DNA of 64,000 nt from Flectobacillus sp. BAB-3569 (GCF_002270355.1 NZ_NJFZ01000003.1:160307-224306), one strand, 5' to 3'; counted from the stretch's first letter, positions 1-9,792 are shown. The notes: generated by a model not told the origin, from the sequence alone. Translations and numbers: made by a program.

Positions 1-140
1 TCGAAAACATATGGTTCGACCGCTTTTTTGATATTACCATACTAGATTTTACTTGGCTTTAGATGCAATCATTGCGTCTCAACTGATGGAAAATAATTTC
101 TTACCTAATCACTCACTCGATACATTCGAGAAACCTTTAC
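1..140 (+). repeat. R1 composite intergenic element, cut by the window edge
   Basis: The window opens inside a hairpin: a TCGAAAA arm and then TTCGACCGCTTTTTTGAT, the same right arm seen complete at 44704-44726. It is followed by a short hairpin, AGATGCAA (61-68) against TTGCGTCT (72-79), and an AATCACTCACTCG tail near 106. The same order of parts recurs at 5735-5871, 44677-44820 and, reversed, 59465-59623. No gene is visible in 1-282. Confidence 0.6.
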
Positions 141-282
141 TAAACCTAAATATCTGATCTTCAAAAAAAGAATTTTAGGACTAGGTGTGAATCAATACTT
201 CGTGTACTTCACATATAGAGGAGAAAATCTCCTTATCTTTACGAGTTCCATTTTTCTTTATCTCAAACTTATTTCATTTATT

Positions 283-1731
283 ATGTTCAAAAAACTATTT
301 GCACTAAGCTTTTTGCTTAGTATCTCCCTTGTGGGCTTGGCTCAGACGCAAAAGCCTCTTTCAAAAGAAGATAGTCTCCTCAAAGTTTACCGAAAAATTG
401 CTGATACTGGCGATGCCATTGAGCTCAAGAAAGTAGATACGGAAATTGCTCGTTTACTAAAATCTTCCGAAGAAAAAGATTTTACCTTTGCCATTCGTGT
501 GGCGTATTCTATCAAACAAAGTTCTCTAGCTGATTCCATTAACAAATTGGCTGTTCAGAAATTCCCAACTGGAAAAGCAGCGTTAAACGCGGCATACAAC
601 TTGGTTATTCAGGCGCCACAAGAAGTAAAAGCTAAATTGGAAGCTTATAAAACATTCCTTAAAAAGTTTCCTGAACCTGCCGAAAAAGCGGATATTGTTT
701 ACGACTATGCACGTTCTGAGATAGCCTCTACCTATGCCAAAGCAGGCGATGCCGTAAATAATGCGTTGTGGTTGTCCAAAATAAAAACACAATCCTATAG
801 AGGGGTTGCTCAGACTTCTAATTCGCAAATGTTTTTGCAAAAAGGCGATTTCGTAACTGCTGAAAAACTAGCTTTTGAAGGATTACAGAACGCTAAGGCT
901 TCTTTGGAAAACAATCCAAATCCTAATGCTAAAAATGACTACTATTACTACTTGCAAAACTATGCAGGTCTACTTTATAAAATCAAAAAGTATGATGAAG
1001 CACTGAAATACATCAACGAACTTCGTAGCAATCTTGAAGGAAATAAGGTAAACCAAACCAACGAGATTTATGCTCTTATTTTGACGGGAACAGGCAAAGG
1101 TAAAGAAGCATTACCTATGTTGGCTGAACTCGTGAAGACAGGTAAAGGTAGCAATGAGGTGGCTGTGGCGATAAAGGAGGCTTATATTCAGACCAATGGA
1201 AAAAGTGATGGTTTTGAAAAATACTTGAGTTCATTGCATACCGACATGAAAAAAAGTATTCAAGCAAAATTGGCAAAAGAATTGATTTCTCAACCAGCTC
1301 CAGCCTTTTCATTGGTTGATTTGGATGGAAATAAGGTGTCATTAGCTGAGCTAAAAGGCAAAGTGGTTATTTTGGATTTCTGGGCTACTTGGTGTGGACC
1401 ATGCAAAAAGTCATTTCCTGCGATGCAAAAAGCTTTAGACAAGTACAAATCTGATCCAAACGTGCGCTTTTTGTTTATAGATACTTGGGAACGTATTCCT
1501 GAGCCTAAAAAAGCAGTTCAAGCATTTATTACGGATAATAAATATACATTCTCAGTATTGCTTGACGATAAAAATACCAAGGTGGTGGACAAGTTTGGTA
1601 TCGTAGGTATTCCAACGAAATTTATCATTGATGGAAAAGGAAACATCCGTTACAAATTGATTGGTTTTGAAGGTTCGGACGAAGCAGCTGTAGAAGAAAT
1701 TTCTTATATGATTGAAAGCGTAAGATTGTAG
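283..1731 (+). CDS. Secreted TlpA/ResA-like thioredoxin-fold protein
   Basis: A 482-residue exported protein. It starts with a signal peptide (MFKKLFALSFLL..., cleavage probably after LAQ near residue 20). The middle ~300 residues are helical and TPR-like, with no named family that I recognise. The C-terminal ~145 residues are a TlpA/AhpC-TSA thioredoxin domain with FWATWCGPCKK (redox cysteines about C371 and C374) and the cis-proline loop GIPTKF. Such proteins act in the periplasm or at the outer membrane as thiol-disulfide reductases. Their substrates are usually unknown, and none is suggested by the neighbours. The frame stays open upstream to a GTG at 187, but the ATG at 283 directly precedes the signal peptide, so I chose it. 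A strong hairpin terminator follows. Confidence 0.85.
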   Translation: MFKKLFALSFLLSISLVGLAQTQKPLSKEDSLLKVYRKIADTGDAIELKKVDTEIARLLKSSEEKDFTFAIRVAYSIKQSSLADSINKLAVQKFPTGKAALNAAYNLVIQAPQEVKAKLEAYKTFLKKFPEPAEKADIVYDYARSEIASTYAKAGDAVNNALWLSKIKTQSYRGVAQTSNSQMFLQKGDFVTAEKLAFEGLQNAKASLENNPNPNAKNDYYYYLQNYAGLLYKIKKYDEALKYINELRSNLEGNKVNQTNEIYALILTGTGKGKEALPMLAELVKTGKGSNEVAVAIKEAYIQTNGKSDGFEKYLSSLHTDMKKSIQAKLAKELISQPAPAFSLVDLDGNKVSLAELKGKVVILDFWATWCGPCKKSFPAMQKALDKYKSDPNVRFLFIDTWERIPEPKKAVQAFITDNKYTFSVLLDDKNTKVVDKFGIVGIPTKFIIDGKGNIRYKLIGFEGSDEAAVEEISYMIESVRL

Positions 1732-1758
1732 TTTTACTCTTTCAAGTTCATAGTCCTA

Positions 1759-1793
1759 ACTGGTTCAAGTCTTTGACTTGAACCAGTTTTTTT
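1759..1793 (+). terminator. Rho-independent terminator after the thioredoxin gene
   Basis: A perfect 13-bp stem, ACTGGTTCAAGTC against GACTTGAACCAGT, with a TTT loop and a run of seven T. It lies 28 bp after the stop codon. The stem word CAAGTCtttGACTTG resembles the palindromes of the R2 repeat family. Confidence 0.85.
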
Positions 1794-1852
1794 ATATAGT
1801 TTTCAGACTTCATATCAACAGCAGAATTTCGAAATATTATGTTTTTGAATAG

Positions 1853-1906
1853 TCAAGTTTAAACTTGAGAAATAGCTAACCCAAGTCTTAGACTTGAGTT
1901 AGTACG
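1853..1906 (+). repeat. R2 paired-palindrome element, copy 1
   Basis: Two palindromes lie side by side: CAAGTTTAAACTTG, then CTAACcCAAGTC-tta-GACTTGaGTTAG. The same pair recurs at 5556-5612, 9546-9632 and 53360-53452. Confidence 0.55.
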
Positions 1907-1933
1907 GAAAATCTGTCTTTGCTTTGTATTTTA

Positions 1934-1964
1934 TTGTACTTAACTAAGAAAGCCTCTATCTTCG
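1934..1964 (+). promoter_or_regulatory. Possible promoter of the amylase gene
   Basis: TTG (1934-1936), a 20-bp spacer and TATCTTCG (1957-1964) are close to the Bacteroidetes -33 TTTG / -7 TANNTTTG pattern, with one mismatch in the -7 box. The amylase ATG is 32 bp downstream. Confidence 0.45.
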
Positions 1965-1995
1965 TACTTCCATTAACCAAGTTTATAAACATTTT

Positions 1996-4827
1996 ATGAA
2001 AAAATTATCTCTTCTGCTCGCCCTGATTTGGGTGAGTTGCTATCCTATTATTGGTCAGGCTGTAACAACTGACCCTCTTCTGCCGACAGGCGATAAAGAA
2101 GTAACCCTTATTTTTGACCTAAAACAATCCAAAGATTCTCGTACGAAAGGATTGTTAGGAAAAACCTCCGATGTATATCTTTGGTCTGGAGCTGGGACTA
2201 CTGCCACAGGCAATGCCTTTGAGTACGTTCCGACGGGGCAGAGTAACTTTGCCGAACCGTTTACCAACGGAAAAATGACCTCATTAGGCAATGATGTTTG
2301 GAGTATCAAAATAACCCCTCGAACATTTTATAATGTACCTACGAGCAAGTCTATCAAGCGATTAGGTGTTTTGTTGAAAAACGGCAACGGAACAGCTCAA
2401 ACCGAAGACTTTTTTGTGACGATGTATGATGCCGCTTTTAGCCTCGCATTTTTGTCACCTACCGAGAGTTCGGTAGTTTTAAAGTCAGGACAAGATTTAG
2501 CTATTAGTTTGAAATCTTCTGCAAAAGCCCTTTATTCTGCTGAAATCAGTGTTGGGTCGACCTTAATTACGAATACAATTCTTAATTTTTCGACCGATAG
2601 TACCGATACCTTTGCAACCACAATACCTTATAATTCGTTGGCTAAATTAATCAATGATAAATCTTCCACTATTACGATGAAAGTTCAGGCAAAAGCAAAA
2701 TTAGGTACTGCAACCGCACAATTGGCAGTGTTGGTGCCACCTCAAATTACCACCGCCGAAGTTCCTGCGGGATGGAAAGATGGCATCAACTATTTGTCTG
2801 AAACAAGCGTTGGTTTAGTGCTATATGCACCCAATAAAGACTTCGTTCATGTGATAGGAGATTTTAATAGTTGGGAAACCAATAATAACTATTTGTTGAA
2901 AAGAAATACCTCTGCCGAACGCTATTGGATACAGTTGGATGGTATCGAAAAAGGGAAAGAATATGCTTTTCAGTATTTGATCAATGGCACTTTGGCTGTG
3001 GCAGACCCTTACGCTGAAAAAATTCTAGACCCTAACAACGACCAATATATCCCGTCGACGACCTATCCTAATTTGAAAACTTTACCATCGACAGTAAAAA
3101 CCATTGCTTCGGTGTTTCAAACAGGACAAACGGCTTATGCTTGGAAAAATACTACTTTCAAACGTCCCGCTAAAGAAGATTTAGTCGTGTATGAATTACA
3201 TGTAAGAGATTTTGTAGCTAACAAAAACTATCAAGCAGTTATAGATACATTATCATATCTCAAAAAACTTGGTGTAAATGCCATTGAGTTAATGCCTGTA
3301 CAGGAATTTACAGGAAATGATTCATGGGGATATAATCCAATTTTCTATTTTGCACCAGATAAGGCGTATGGAACAAAAGATGATTTGAAGCGCTTCATTG
3401 ACAAATGCCATGAATTGGGTATTGCGGTACTCATGGATATGGTTTTCAATCAAGCAGATTATGAGTTTCCTTATGTGAAAATGTATTGGGATGGTTCAAA
3501 ACCTTCGGCAGATTCTCCGATGTTTAACCAAACCGATAGACATCCATTTGGCGTATTTTTTGACTTTAATCATGAAAGTGTGGCTACTAAAGCATACGTG
3601 AATCGTGCGAATGCTTTTTGGTTGCAGGAGTATAAAATTGATGGTTTTAGATTTGATTTGGCGAAGGGTTTTACCCAAAAGCAGACCTCCAACGATGCAC
3701 AATTTAGACTTTATGATCAATCCAGAGTAGATATTTGGAAGGGATATTATGATAATATTCGTAAAGTAGACGCCTCTGCTTTCGTGATTTTAGAGCTTTT
3801 TTCTGAGGATTTAGAAGAAAGAACCTTCACCAATATGGGAATGATGGTTTGGGGAAATCATAACTATGATTTTAGAGGTATGATGAAAGGCGAGTCGGTT
3901 GATTTAACAAGACTCTCTTATCAGTCGAGAGGTATGACTACTCCGGGCGTGGTAAGTTACATGGAAAGCCATGACGAAGAGCGTTTGATTTATGATGCCG
4001 TACAGAATGGAAAAACGGCTAACTCTTACTCAACTAGAGATTTAGCGACAGCCCTAGAACGTGAAAAAGCAAATGTGGCGGTATTCATGGCGGTTCCAGG
4101 TCCAAAAATGATTTGGCAATTTGGTGAGTTAGGATACGATGTAAATATTGATTTTAACGGTCGTACAGGACAAAAACCTCTAAAATGGGAGTATTTAACC
4201 GATGCCCGTCGCTTGAAATTATACAAAGCCTATGCTGCTATGGTACAATTGAAAACATCTCAAGCGATATTTAAAACAACAGATTTTAGTATTGACTTGA
4301 CAGGTATGCAGAAAAAAGTAACGCTTCGTTCAAGCGATAATACAGTTTTGGTAGTGGGTAATTTTGATATTCAGGCAAAAGGTATGACTCGTCTATTCCC
4401 ATCTACAGGTAAATGGTATGACTATTTTACGGGGAGTAGCATCGATGTGGGAGATTTGGATTTGCCTTTGTTCCTAGAGCCTGGAGAATTTCATATCTTT
4501 TCAACAAAACCATTCCCAAAACCTGAAGCCGATATTGTTCCTTGGAAAGTACCTTCTTCTTTAGTTATTACAGGAATCGAAGAGGAGGCTATGGCTGTAA
4601 AATTATTCCCAAATCCAGCTACAAACATGGTACGCTTGTCGGTTCCAACTTTCAGAAAAGGAGATACGCATTACGAAATGTACGATTTTTACGGAAAAAT
4701 GGTAAAACAAGGAAAAATAGAGGATACCAATACGGATATATCCATCGCTGATCTAAAAGAAGGCTTGTATTTGATTCATATCCAAGATGCACAACGCAAT
4801 CAGGTGCTAAAAATGATTAAACAATAG
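1996..4827 (+). CDS. Secreted GH13 alpha-amylase-family enzyme with T9SS sorting domain
   Basis: A 943-residue secreted glycoside hydrolase acting on alpha-glucans. A signal peptide (residues 1-~22) is followed by beta-rich modules, an E-set/CBM48-like domain (~265-345, DFVHVIGDFNSW) and a GH13 barrel (~395-800). Catalytic motifs are visible: DGFRFDLAKGF with nucleophile D554, VILELFSE with acid/base E600, and SYMESHDEERL with D660. GYNPIFYFAP and VLMDMVFNQ are further family blocks. The last ~75 residues (from LFPNPATNMVRLSVP) are a type A T9SS C-terminal domain, so the enzyme should cross the outer membrane and be released or anchored at the surface. Exact specificity (amylase, neopullulanase or branching-like) cannot be read from motifs. 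It appears monocistronic. Confidence 0.92.
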   Translation: MKKLSLLLALIWVSCYPIIGQAVTTDPLLPTGDKEVTLIFDLKQSKDSRTKGLLGKTSDVYLWSGAGTTATGNAFEYVPTGQSNFAEPFTNGKMTSLGNDVWSIKITPRTFYNVPTSKSIKRLGVLLKNGNGTAQTEDFFVTMYDAAFSLAFLSPTESSVVLKSGQDLAISLKSSAKALYSAEISVGSTLITNTILNFSTDSTDTFATTIPYNSLAKLINDKSSTITMKVQAKAKLGTATAQLAVLVPPQITTAEVPAGWKDGINYLSETSVGLVLYAPNKDFVHVIGDFNSWETNNNYLLKRNTSAERYWIQLDGIEKGKEYAFQYLINGTLAVADPYAEKILDPNNDQYIPSTTYPNLKTLPSTVKTIASVFQTGQTAYAWKNTTFKRPAKEDLVVYELHVRDFVANKNYQAVIDTLSYLKKLGVNAIELMPVQEFTGNDSWGYNPIFYFAPDKAYGTKDDLKRFIDKCHELGIAVLMDMVFNQADYEFPYVKMYWDGSKPSADSPMFNQTDRHPFGVFFDFNHESVATKAYVNRANAFWLQEYKIDGFRFDLAKGFTQKQTSNDAQFRLYDQSRVDIWKGYYDNIRKVDASAFVILELFSEDLEERTFTNMGMMVWGNHNYDFRGMMKGESVDLTRLSYQSRGMTTPGVVSYMESHDEERLIYDAVQNGKTANSYSTRDLATALEREKANVAVFMAVPGPKMIWQFGELGYDVNIDFNGRTGQKPLKWEYLTDARRLKLYKAYAAMVQLKTSQAIFKTTDFSIDLTGMQKKVTLRSSDNTVLVVGNFDIQAKGMTRLFPSTGKWYDYFTGSSIDVGDLDLPLFLEPGEFHIFSTKPFPKPEADIVPWKVPSSLVITGIEEEAMAVKLFPNPATNMVRLSVPTFRKGDTHYEMYDFYGKMVKQGKIEDTNTDISIADLKEGLYLIHIQDAQRNQVLKMIKQ

Positions 4828-4890
4828 TTCGATTGCGGATTTTTGATTTCGGAATGTACCTAAGGGTCTATTTTGTGTTGATAAAAATTG

Positions 4891-4923
4891 CTGTAGCGGC
4901 AACCCTTGCGGTTACCGCTACAG
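4891..4923. repeat. Long imperfect palindrome (REP-like)
   Basis: CTGTAGCGG and CCGCTACAG pair as 9 bp, with AACC/GGTT pairing inside. No T run follows, so it is not an obvious terminator. It is clearly more GC-rich than the surrounding intergenic DNA. Confidence 0.6.
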
Positions 4924-5104
4924 GATAATGATAAGAATACTTTTGAGTAAAATGAAATTCTTAGTACAGCCCTAACTTGGATTTTAAAATGTACGTTATA
5001 CCTCCGAAATCCAACATCCGATATCCGAAAAACAAGTAAGGTTTTGTGTCTAAAAATAGGTTTCCTGTATTTGTTCCTATTCATCTTAACTAAACTATGA
5101 AATC

Positions 5105-5398
5105 ATGAATGCAGATACCACTAAAACCATTCTTTGGATTCTCAGTATTCTTTATGGAATATTGATTGTAGGGTCATTTTTCCCGATTATGATGAGCCCT
5201 TTTTTGTTTGATGCTGGCGCAACGAAGGGGCGCTGGGTGACTTTTTTCTCAATTGTGGCTTTTCCAATTCTAGCTTTAATTTCAATTATAGCGGCTTGGT
5301 GGTTATTTAAACATGGTCATTATTCAGCAGCCAAGTGGGTATTTACTTTACCTGCGTTGAGCATCATAGGATTTTTTGTCGGATTTTCGATGCCCTAG
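5105..5398 (+). CDS. Small membrane protein of unknown function
   Basis: A 97-residue protein that I do not recognise. It has three predicted membrane-spanning segments at about residues 9-31, 44-67 and 76-94, separated by short loops (a DAGATKGR loop before the second and an FKHGHYSAAK loop before the third). There is no signal peptide and no conserved catalytic motif. An ATG eight bases upstream (5097) closes within four codons, so 5105 is the only usable start. It stands alone between the amylase and a convergent Fe-S carrier gene. Coding status rests on the open frame and the regular hydrophobic pattern. Confidence 0.65.
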   Translation: MNADTTKTILWILSILYGILIVGSFFPIMMSPFLFDAGATKGRWVTFFSIVAFPILALISIIAAWWLFKHGHYSAAKWVFTLPALSIIGFFVGFSMP

Positions 5399-5871
5399 TT
5401 TAGTGGCATTTGTCCTGAAAAACGAAGAACTAAAAGATATAGGCAGATAGATACTCTCAAGAACATCGTGTTTGTTGTGACAGAGAATAGCCGATTACTT
5501 GACAATATGAGTAAGTGACCTTCAAGTTTTTGAGGTAGTTCACTGAATTTTATGAAAACAGTTTAAAACTGTTAAAAAAGTAAGTCCAAGACTAAGTCTT
5601 GAACTATGAACTACAATTTTGTACCGTAATCAGAGAGAATAGGATGAAAGTTTAACCAAGATTTAGTTCTAGACTGACTATTCCACTTAGCGGGTGAATT
5701 TATTCACCCCTTACGAAAGAGCTGAAATAGCTTCATCAAAAAAGGGTCGAAAAATAAATTTTCGACCCTTTTTGATGCTAAAATCAGCTTTAGATGCAAA
5801 GTGTTGTGTTCTACAAATGAAGATTATACTAAAAATAATCACTCATTCGCTCAATCACAATTCACTAAATA
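5399..5871. repeat. Repeat-filled convergent intergenic region (R2 then R1)
   Basis: No gene is seen. An R2 copy occupies 5556-5612: CAGTTTaaAACTG, then CCAAGACTAAGTCTTGaac. An R1 copy occupies 5735-5871: the hairpin ATCAAAAAAGGGTCGAAAA / TTTTCGACCCTTTTTGAT at 5735-5776, a GATGCAA word near 5793, and an AATCACTCATTCGCTC tail at 5839-5854 just before the stop of the minus-strand gene. The R1 hairpin is AT-flanked on both sides and could terminate transcription from both directions. Confidence 0.65.
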
Positions 5872-6198
5872 TTATACTGCAAAACTTTCACCGCAACCAC
5901 AAGTACGAGTTGCGTTAGGGTTTTTGAACTGAAAACCTTTGCCATTCAAACCGTCAGAAAAATCTAATTCTGTGCCAGCAAGATAAAGAATTGATTTTTT
6001 GTCAATCATGATTTTTACTCCTTTATCCTCAAATACCATATCATTGGCCTGTGGTTCAGAAGCAAAGTCTAGGTCGTACATCAAGCCTGAGCAACCACCC
6101 CCTTGTACGGCCACGCGTACATTGTAGTTGTTGCTTAAACCTTCTTTATCACGTAATTCTTTGATTTTTTCTGCTGCTATATCTGTTACTGTTACCAT
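5872..6198 (-). CDS. A-type iron-sulfur carrier (IscA/SufA/ErpA family)
   Basis: A 108-residue HesB/IscA-family protein that accepts or delivers Fe-S clusters. The three conserved cysteines are present: one in GGGCSGLMY (~C36) and two in the C-terminal TRTCGCGESF. The length matches the family exactly. It is probably the A-type carrier working with the SUF genes at 26.8-31.9 kb, although it is not in their operon. SufA, IscA and ErpA cannot be told apart by motif, so no symbol is given. The ATG is at 6198, and the gene is convergent with the small membrane protein. Confidence 0.93.
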   Translation of the reverse strand: MVTVTDIAAEKIKELRDKEGLSNNYNVRVAVQGGGCSGLMYDLDFASEPQANDMVFEDKGVKIMIDKKSILYLAGTELDFSDGLNGKGFQFKNPNATRTCGCGESFAV

Positions 6199-6274
6199 GA
6201 TGCTATATCTATTTTAGGAAAAACAAGTTGTTATGACTTTTGAACTACAAAAGTAATCGAAAAGTTCCGAAAAT

Positions 6275-7204
6275 CTATTTCATTGGTAAATGAACCTCGG
6301 CCATCATACAACGCGCCGAACCACCTCCGTTACCCTCAATCATGCTTAAATCGAAGTGTAAAATAGTACAATAATCCCCAAGAATCTTGGTTTGTGCTTG
6401 AGTAAGCGAGTAATACGCAGCATCTGACATTACTAAATATCGGTCTCCTTTTTCGCTACGAATTTCAAGCATATTGCCTGCAAATTGATTCATTTGGTCG
6501 AGTGTGATTTCTATCACTTGTTTTCCGCTGCTTTCGAGCGAGTTACGTACCTTCAGACGTTCGTCCAAATCAGGAATAGCGTCCAAACAAATCACCGCAA
6601 ACATATCTCCCACGCACATCAAGACATTAGTATGGTAGATTTGTTTGCCAGCACCATCTACTGCCGTGAATTTTACGATTTCGTAATTCATCTGAATACT
6701 GAACTCATTGAGTACAGTTTCGTAGGTTCGTGGTGAAATACAAGCATACGCAATTTTAAATTTACGGTCGAGTACCATAGAGCCTGTACCCTCCAAAAAC
6801 TCACCTTTTTCCTCAAATGTAGATAAGTCTATTCTTCGATTGATATAAAAATCTTTTTCTAATAGACCAATAATATCCTGACGCCTTTCCAAGCGACGGT
6901 TAGGAGCCTGCATAGGATATTCGATAACTGTGCCGTTATAATGGAAAGAAATCCAGTTGTTAGGAAAAATAGAATCGGGAGTATGCGGCTCTGGCGTATC
7001 ATCTACCACAATGACATTAACACCATGTTTGCGGAGGCGAGCCACCATTTCATCAAATTCTTGCAAGGCTTGAGTTTGCGCTGTTTCTTGGGTTTGTTGA
7101 CCAAAAGCTTTATCCTGAAAGGCATTCGACTCTGCTGTTTGTTCATTAAAGCCAAATCGCACAGGACGAATCATCAAGATATTTGAAGTTGTTTGAGAAC
7201 GCAT
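6275..7204 (-). CDS. ctlX: CtlX-type citrulline hydrolase (amidinotransferase fold)
   Basis: A 309-residue member of the guanidino-group modifying superfamily (COG4874/CtlX type). The signature MIRPVRFGFN is near the N-terminus, D77 in DSIFPNN, E138 in FLEGTGS, H191 in IYHTNV, and the probable catalytic cysteine C299 in GGGSARCMMAEV. CtlX proteins have been linked to citrulline hydrolysis giving ornithine, CO2 and ammonia. The frame extends 20 codons further to 7264, but family members begin close to the MIRP motif, so 7204 is preferred. It follows an arginine deiminase gene on the same strand. Together they could convert arginine to citrulline to ornithine, which is inference from the pairing. 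Confidence 0.8.
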   Translation of the reverse strand: MRSQTTSNILMIRPVRFGFNEQTAESNAFQDKAFGQQTQETAQTQALQEFDEMVARLRKHGVNVIVVDDTPEPHTPDSIFPNNWISFHYNGTVIEYPMQAPNRRLERRQDIIGLLEKDFYINRRIDLSTFEEKGEFLEGTGSMVLDRKFKIAYACISPRTYETVLNEFSIQMNYEIVKFTAVDGAGKQIYHTNVLMCVGDMFAVICLDAIPDLDERLKVRNSLESSGKQVIEITLDQMNQFAGNMLEIRSEKGDRYLVMSDAAYYSLTQAQTKILGDYCTILHFDLSMIEGNGGGSARCMMAEVHLPMK

Positions 7205-7381
7205 AGTTTGAACCGTTTTGTTTGTTGAAAAATAGTTATTTGTTAATAGTGTAGCCGTTATCATGTAAAAAAGATTATCTATCGGGCTTTCGGCAATGAG
7301 CTATCGGCATTCAGGAAAGATGTTTCTACTACTTCTTTAGCAATCTCCGATAGCTTATTGCTCATTGCTGATAGCCAAAAC
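7205..7381. repeat. R4 inverted repeat between the two arginine-catabolic genes
   Basis: GCTTTCGGCAATGAGCTATC near 7287 and GATAGCTTATTGCTCATTGC near 7349 are imperfect inverted copies. Similar words occur at 56581-56610, 56720-56752 and 57249-57275. It could form a long hairpin in the transcript between the two genes. Confidence 0.5.
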
Positions 7382-8815
7382 CTAAAATCCTTCTCTTAGA
7401 ATTGGCATCGACATACAGTGTGAGCCACCACGAGCACGAGATAATTCTGCTGATGGGAGTAGGATAAAGGTATTTTGCATATTTTCTGGTGACTTGCGAC
7501 CACTCTCAAATTCTTGAATCAAATCAGCCGCCTTGATGGCTTCAAAGCCTAATGCTTTAAAAGCTTCGAGCGTCTTATCGTTTCTATCGTATCCGATTAC
7601 GACGCCTTCTTTGAGCGCCAACAAATTACAAGAATCTGTCCACTGCTCACGATCACCGTACGGAAATTCATTATTTCCTGAATACACAAATTGTACATCA
7701 AGAGGCATGCATCCTAAATCGTTCACAGAAATTTCTGTTAATAAATCTTCCAAATAATCAATTACTCGAGGTTCTTTGGCGTCCTTGCGGAATTGAATGA
7801 TACGCAATTCATCTTTTACCTTGGCCTTGATTAGACCAGCTTTTACGAATATCTCGTTTTCTTGTTTGGCTTGTTTTCCAAGAGAGCCGAGCAGTACCCA
7901 AATATTTCTTTTGACTTGGGTAAATACCGTATCGATGTGCATATAATCACGCTTTTTCGGAATTTTTACCAAGGTGATTTTCTCAACTATATCTTTTTCA
8001 AAAAGAGCTTCAATGACTTGTTTGGCAGCATACACGGTTGTTCTTTCCGAAATACCGATCAATAAGTGGTTAGGCGCCACCATCATGACGTCGCCACCTT
8101 CGAGTGTAGCGATGGTATCAGACTTTTGATCGTCGGGCATTAAGAACTGATGTTCGTTGTCGGGTATTTCGATGATATTGCTGCGTATTTCTTCAAAAAT
8201 TTGGTGATTGAAGAAAACGTATTGCATCAACAAAGCCTCACGTGTACGAGCGATTTTGGCTGGTTTATTAAGCAATAAATGATTATTGATGGTAATCCCA
8301 ATATCACGAGTAAAGATAAAGTTGGGAATAGGCGCAAAAAGCATTTCTTTTTCTGGCGTCATGCCTGAGATAAGCGTTTTGGCTAATTCTGTAGAAGGGT
8401 AATTCAATAGCGTGTTTTGAATGGCAAACGAACAATGTTCAACCGCACAAACGGCAGCTACAAGTCGCGTCCTTATAATAGAGTTGTCTAAGACTTCTGC
8501 TAAAAGTCTTTGTACTTCTATTACTTTATCTGATTTGAAATAATGAGGACTTTCTGGTTTGAAGAATTCTCGGGAGGTATCGGCATCGATTTCTTGTAAT
8601 CGACCTTTGATTTTGGCTGGGTCGAGGAAGTAAAGTAGTATTTTTACGTAGAAATCATATTCATCTTTTCGCATCGTATCCAGATGCACTATGTCTTCAA
8701 AGAGCCAATCTTGAGCTTTTGAAGGAATAACCTTCCCTAATCCACTGTCTGGGCTATGAATCAATAACCTCTTTAGCGTTCCTACTTCCGATGAAACATT
8801 GATAGACTTTTCCAT
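7382..8815 (-). CDS. Arginine deiminase family protein
   Basis: A 477-residue arginine deiminase-like enzyme (arginine to citrulline plus ammonia). Superfamily motifs appear in order: FTRD (168-171), EGGD (239-242), MHIDTVF with H293, and the C-terminal SHCMSMPILRE with catalytic C467. It is longer than classical ArcA (~410 residues), with extra N-terminal sequence, and matches a deiminase subgroup common in Bacteroidetes. The substrate is therefore likely but not proven. No arcB, arcC or arcD lies nearby; the next gene on this strand is a CtlX-type hydrolase. The start ATG at 8815 gives MEKSINVSSE. Confidence 0.85.
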   Translation of the reverse strand: MEKSINVSSEVGTLKRLLIHSPDSGLGKVIPSKAQDWLFEDIVHLDTMRKDEYDFYVKILLYFLDPAKIKGRLQEIDADTSREFFKPESPHYFKSDKVIEVQRLLAEVLDNSIIRTRLVAAVCAVEHCSFAIQNTLLNYPSTELAKTLISGMTPEKEMLFAPIPNFIFTRDIGITINNHLLLNKPAKIARTREALLMQYVFFNHQIFEEIRSNIIEIPDNEHQFLMPDDQKSDTIATLEGGDVMMVAPNHLLIGISERTTVYAAKQVIEALFEKDIVEKITLVKIPKKRDYMHIDTVFTQVKRNIWVLLGSLGKQAKQENEIFVKAGLIKAKVKDELRIIQFRKDAKEPRVIDYLEDLLTEISVNDLGCMPLDVQFVYSGNNEFPYGDREQWTDSCNLLALKEGVVIGYDRNDKTLEAFKALGFEAIKAADLIQEFESGRKSPENMQNTFILLPSAELSRARGGSHCMSMPILREGF

Positions 8816-9760
8816 AATTTGATTGTCTTTGAAGTTTATGGCTTTTTAGGTAAAAAATGGTAAAAAACTCATTTTTCGCAATAAACGATTTTTTTTCCAC
8901 AAAGTCAAGTCAAGAGAAAAACATAATAAAATTTTCATGTCAAAACTGAATAGATTTTCAGAATGCCCGTTAGTTGGGCATAAAATATAAAAATTATATA
9001 ATTGAGGTTTTTTCTGTGTAAAAGAAAATAATAGCGGGTATTCGTAGAAAATACAATTAAAGGTGCACTCAAGGTGTCCTTTTTACCATAAATTCTAGTA
9101 CTTAAGCTGAATCCAAATTGTAATTTCTTTCGTAAGTTTAGGTATCTATATAGGCACGGGAGGGAAGTTACTTGGATTGATAGTATTAATGGTAATTAGT
9201 CATTTGCTCATGACGCATTCTAATAAGCAGTAATTAGGCGGTTTAATTGCACGGTATTGAATGTTTTTTTGACCTTACTACAATTCGAGACTTGACTCCC
9301 TTTTGCTTTTTATTTCTTCTCTAATGTTCTCTTTATAAGGTATTGCTCCCATTCATTATTTTATTGAAATTGTAGCTATCAGATAACCTGAGAGTGATGT
9401 GTCATTTTGTGTTTTCTCCATGCCTATTCATACCGTTTTTTGCATGATCGGACTTTGGAAAATAAGTACTTTTACACTTTTTGTTTATGGCATAATTTAC
9501 TTTCACCTAAGTAATCGTACAAAATATAAGTGCGTTATTGCCTAGTTTGAGACTTAGTCTCGGACTATCTTTCGCTTCAGTTTATAAACTGTATAAAAAA
9601 TAAGTCCAAGACTAAGTCTTGAACTAGTAAAGTATTTTACATAGTCGTGCAAAATTCAGTTGAAGTAATTAATGAGATAAAATATTAGTAATCAAAAAAT
9701 ACACTCAAAACTCATCACTCACAAATCAGCACTCATACTTCCCTATCTATTCAAACAACA
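8816..9760. other. Long AT-rich intergenic region with R2 and R3 copies
   Basis: No gene is supported in about 950 bp. 8816-9500 should hold the deiminase promoter; I see no convincing box. An R2 copy lies at 9546-9632: TTGAGACTTAGTCTCgga, CAGTTTATAAACTG, then CCAAGACTAAGTCTTGaac. A diverged R3 copy follows at 9640-9745, starting TAGTCGTGCAAAATTCAG and ending CAGCACTCATACTT. Confidence 0.6.
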
Positions 9761-9792
9761 AAAAGGGAGCCCAATGCAGGCTCCCTTTTGTA
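9761..9792 (-). terminator. Rho-independent terminator of the adhesin gene
   Basis: An 11-bp stem, AAAAGGGAGCC against GGCTCCCTTTT, with a 7-nt loop. It is flanked by A on one side and T on the other and lies 25 bp after the minus-strand adhesin stop codon. Confidence 0.85.
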
